64,000 nucleotides of DNA from Amphritea atlantica (GTDB taxonomy: Bacteria > Pseudomonadota > Gammaproteobacteria > Pseudomonadales > Balneatricaceae), in the NCBI GenBank assembly GCA_024397875.1, contig CP073344.1:248001-312000 (forward strand). The letters run 5' to 3'. Positions 63,285 to 64,000 of this stretch are shown one piece after another (positions within the stretch are counted from its first letter, which is position 1; each line of letters starts with the position of its first letter). Position numbers and translations under genes: made by a program. The notes under the pieces were generated by a model that did not search any database, was not told the DNA's origin, and was given only the letters and a program-made list of their open reading frames with translations.

Positions 63285-64000
63285 TCAGGCTTTGAGTGAC
63301 TCAACGTAGCGGCGAATTCGCATGGCGCCCTCGACACACTCTTCGAGTGTTGCGACCAGCGCCATCCGCACAAAGCCGGCGCCTGGCAGATCACCATTCT
63401 GGTCCTCTCGGGACACGTAGCTGCCTGGCAGTACCGTCAGGTTCTGCTGTGCAAACAGTCCCTGAGTAAACTGGTCATCAGGGATCGGGGTCTCTGCCCA
63501 GAGGTAGAAGCCGGCATCCGGCATCCTGACATTCATAACGGGCTCAAGAATTTCCAGCACAGCGGCAAATTTTTCCCGGTATTTATCGCGGTTTTCCAGC
63601 ACATGAGTCTCGTCGTTCCAGGCGGTGATGCTGGCCAGCTGAACCGGAATAGACATGGCGCTGCCATGGTAGGTGCGGTAGCTGGTGAACGGAGCGATAA
63701 GACTGGCATCCCCGGCCACAAATCCCGATCTCAGTCCGGGCAGGTTGGAGCGTTTCGACAGACTGTGGAATACGACACAGTTTTTATAGTCATGACGGCC
63801 CAGCTGGGCGCACACTTCCAGCAGTCCCACCGGTGGTTTGGCTTCATCGAAATAGATCTCTGAATAACACTCATCGGAGGCGACAATAAAGTCATACTGG
63901 TCAGACAGCGCAATCAGTTTAGCCAGCGTTGCGGCGTCTGTAACTGCCCCGGTGGGGTTACTCGGGGAGCACAGGAACAGCAGCTGGCAGCGTTGCCAGA
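63285..64000 (-). CDS. dapC: Succinyldiaminopimelate transaminase DapC, 5' end outside window
   Basis: PLP-dependent class I/II aminotransferase. The window holds the C-terminal ~238 residues: SPSNPTGAVTD and DECYSEIYFDE (PLP-binding Asp/Tyr region), then the Lys motif HSLSKRSNLPGLRSGF (catalytic Lys in SLSKR), and GFVRMALVATLEE near the end. In this place, next to dapD and dapE, it is the N-succinyl-DAP aminotransferase. The frame runs off the right edge of the window. Confidence 0.92.
   Translation of the reverse strand, partial: WQRCQLLFLCSPSNPTGAVTDAATLAKLIALSDQYDFIVASDECYSEIYFDEAKPPVGLLEVCAQLGRHDYKNCVVFHSLSKRSNLPGLRSGFVAGDASLIAPFTSYRTYHGSAMSIPVQLASITAWNDETHVLENRDKYREKFAAVLEILEPVMNVRMPDAGFYLWAETPIPDDQFTQGLFAQQNLTVLPGSYVSREDQNGDLPGAGFVRMALVATLEECVEGAMRIRRYVESLKA

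Overview
The window is a chromosomal stretch of a marine-type gammaproteobacterium, most likely of the Oceanospirillales/Oceanospirillaceae kind. This is inferred from the mix of genes (LolB/HemA/PrfA/PrmC block, rplY of the long CTC type, fadBA, liv operon, long-form dapD, a SelD-oxidoreductase fusion, DUF1302/DUF1329 proteins). GC content is moderate. Coding density is high and no prophage, insertion sequence or CRISPR array was seen, so this is mainly core genome with small accessory modules.

Layout. 1-5.0 kb (minus): ychF start, pth, rplY, prs, tRNA-Gln, lolB and a TPR lipoprotein. 5.2-10.1 kb (plus): hemA, prfA, prmC, moeB, a CoA-binding protein and a RidA-like protein. 10.2-13.5 kb (minus): ankyrin protein, SO_0444-type permease with a Cys-rich loop, AEC transporter, SixA-like phosphatase. 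13.6-16.8 kb: a CoA-transferase gene behind a clear sigma-54 promoter, next to its probable sigma-54 activator. 16.9-21.8 kb: livKHMGF. 22.2-26.5 kb: YCF48-like protein, MMPL/RND transporter and universal stress protein. 26.7-36.7 kb: two lipid/acyl-CoA blocks (acyl-CoA dehydrogenase, SCP2 protein, acyl-CoA ligase, enoyl-CoA hydratase; then fadBA and acpH). 36.7-40.5 kb: a GIY-YIG-like protein with a long charged tail, a small exported protein, msrAB and a PilZ protein. 40.5-45.9 kb: selD fusion, a highly structured non-coding stretch with a Fur box, and a GCS2-type ligase plus AstE/aspartoacylase-like hydrolase pair. 46-50 kb: thiolase-like protein, cvfB, luxS, a spermidine-synthase-like protein, a small Cys-rich protein. 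50-54.6 kb: DUF1329/DUF1302 outer-envelope pair and an AraC-type regulator. 54.7-55.8 kb: tRNA Ser-Asn-Lys-Lys followed by a tandem array built on the tRNA-Lys 3' end. 55.8-64 kb: greB, yeiH/LysR pair, small hypotheticals, rlmA, dapE, dapD, arsC-like and dapC (cut by the window end).

The two most unusual signals are non-coding. First, on the minus strand at about 42826-43045, upstream of the selD fusion, a promoter overlapped by a Fur box is followed by a compact three-way-junction fold, a second helical domain and a strong intrinsic terminator. This looks like either a Fur-controlled small RNA or a riboswitch-like leader of selD. Second, at 55110-55603 downstream of the second tRNA-Lys, there are tandem units of 188 and 182 bp plus a diverged third. 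The first two begin with the exact last 19 nt of the tRNA and the third with its first 13. Each unit carries a hairpin and a 14-codon reading frame with a shared Cys/Arg-Met-Arg pattern. The arrangement recalls the E. coli tyrT/rtT repeats.

A recurring theme is intrinsic terminators placed only a few nucleotides in front of the next co-directional start codon (prs/rplY, fadA/acpH, luxS/cvfB), which suggests read-through or attenuation control. All functional names rest on reading the protein sequences; no database search was run.
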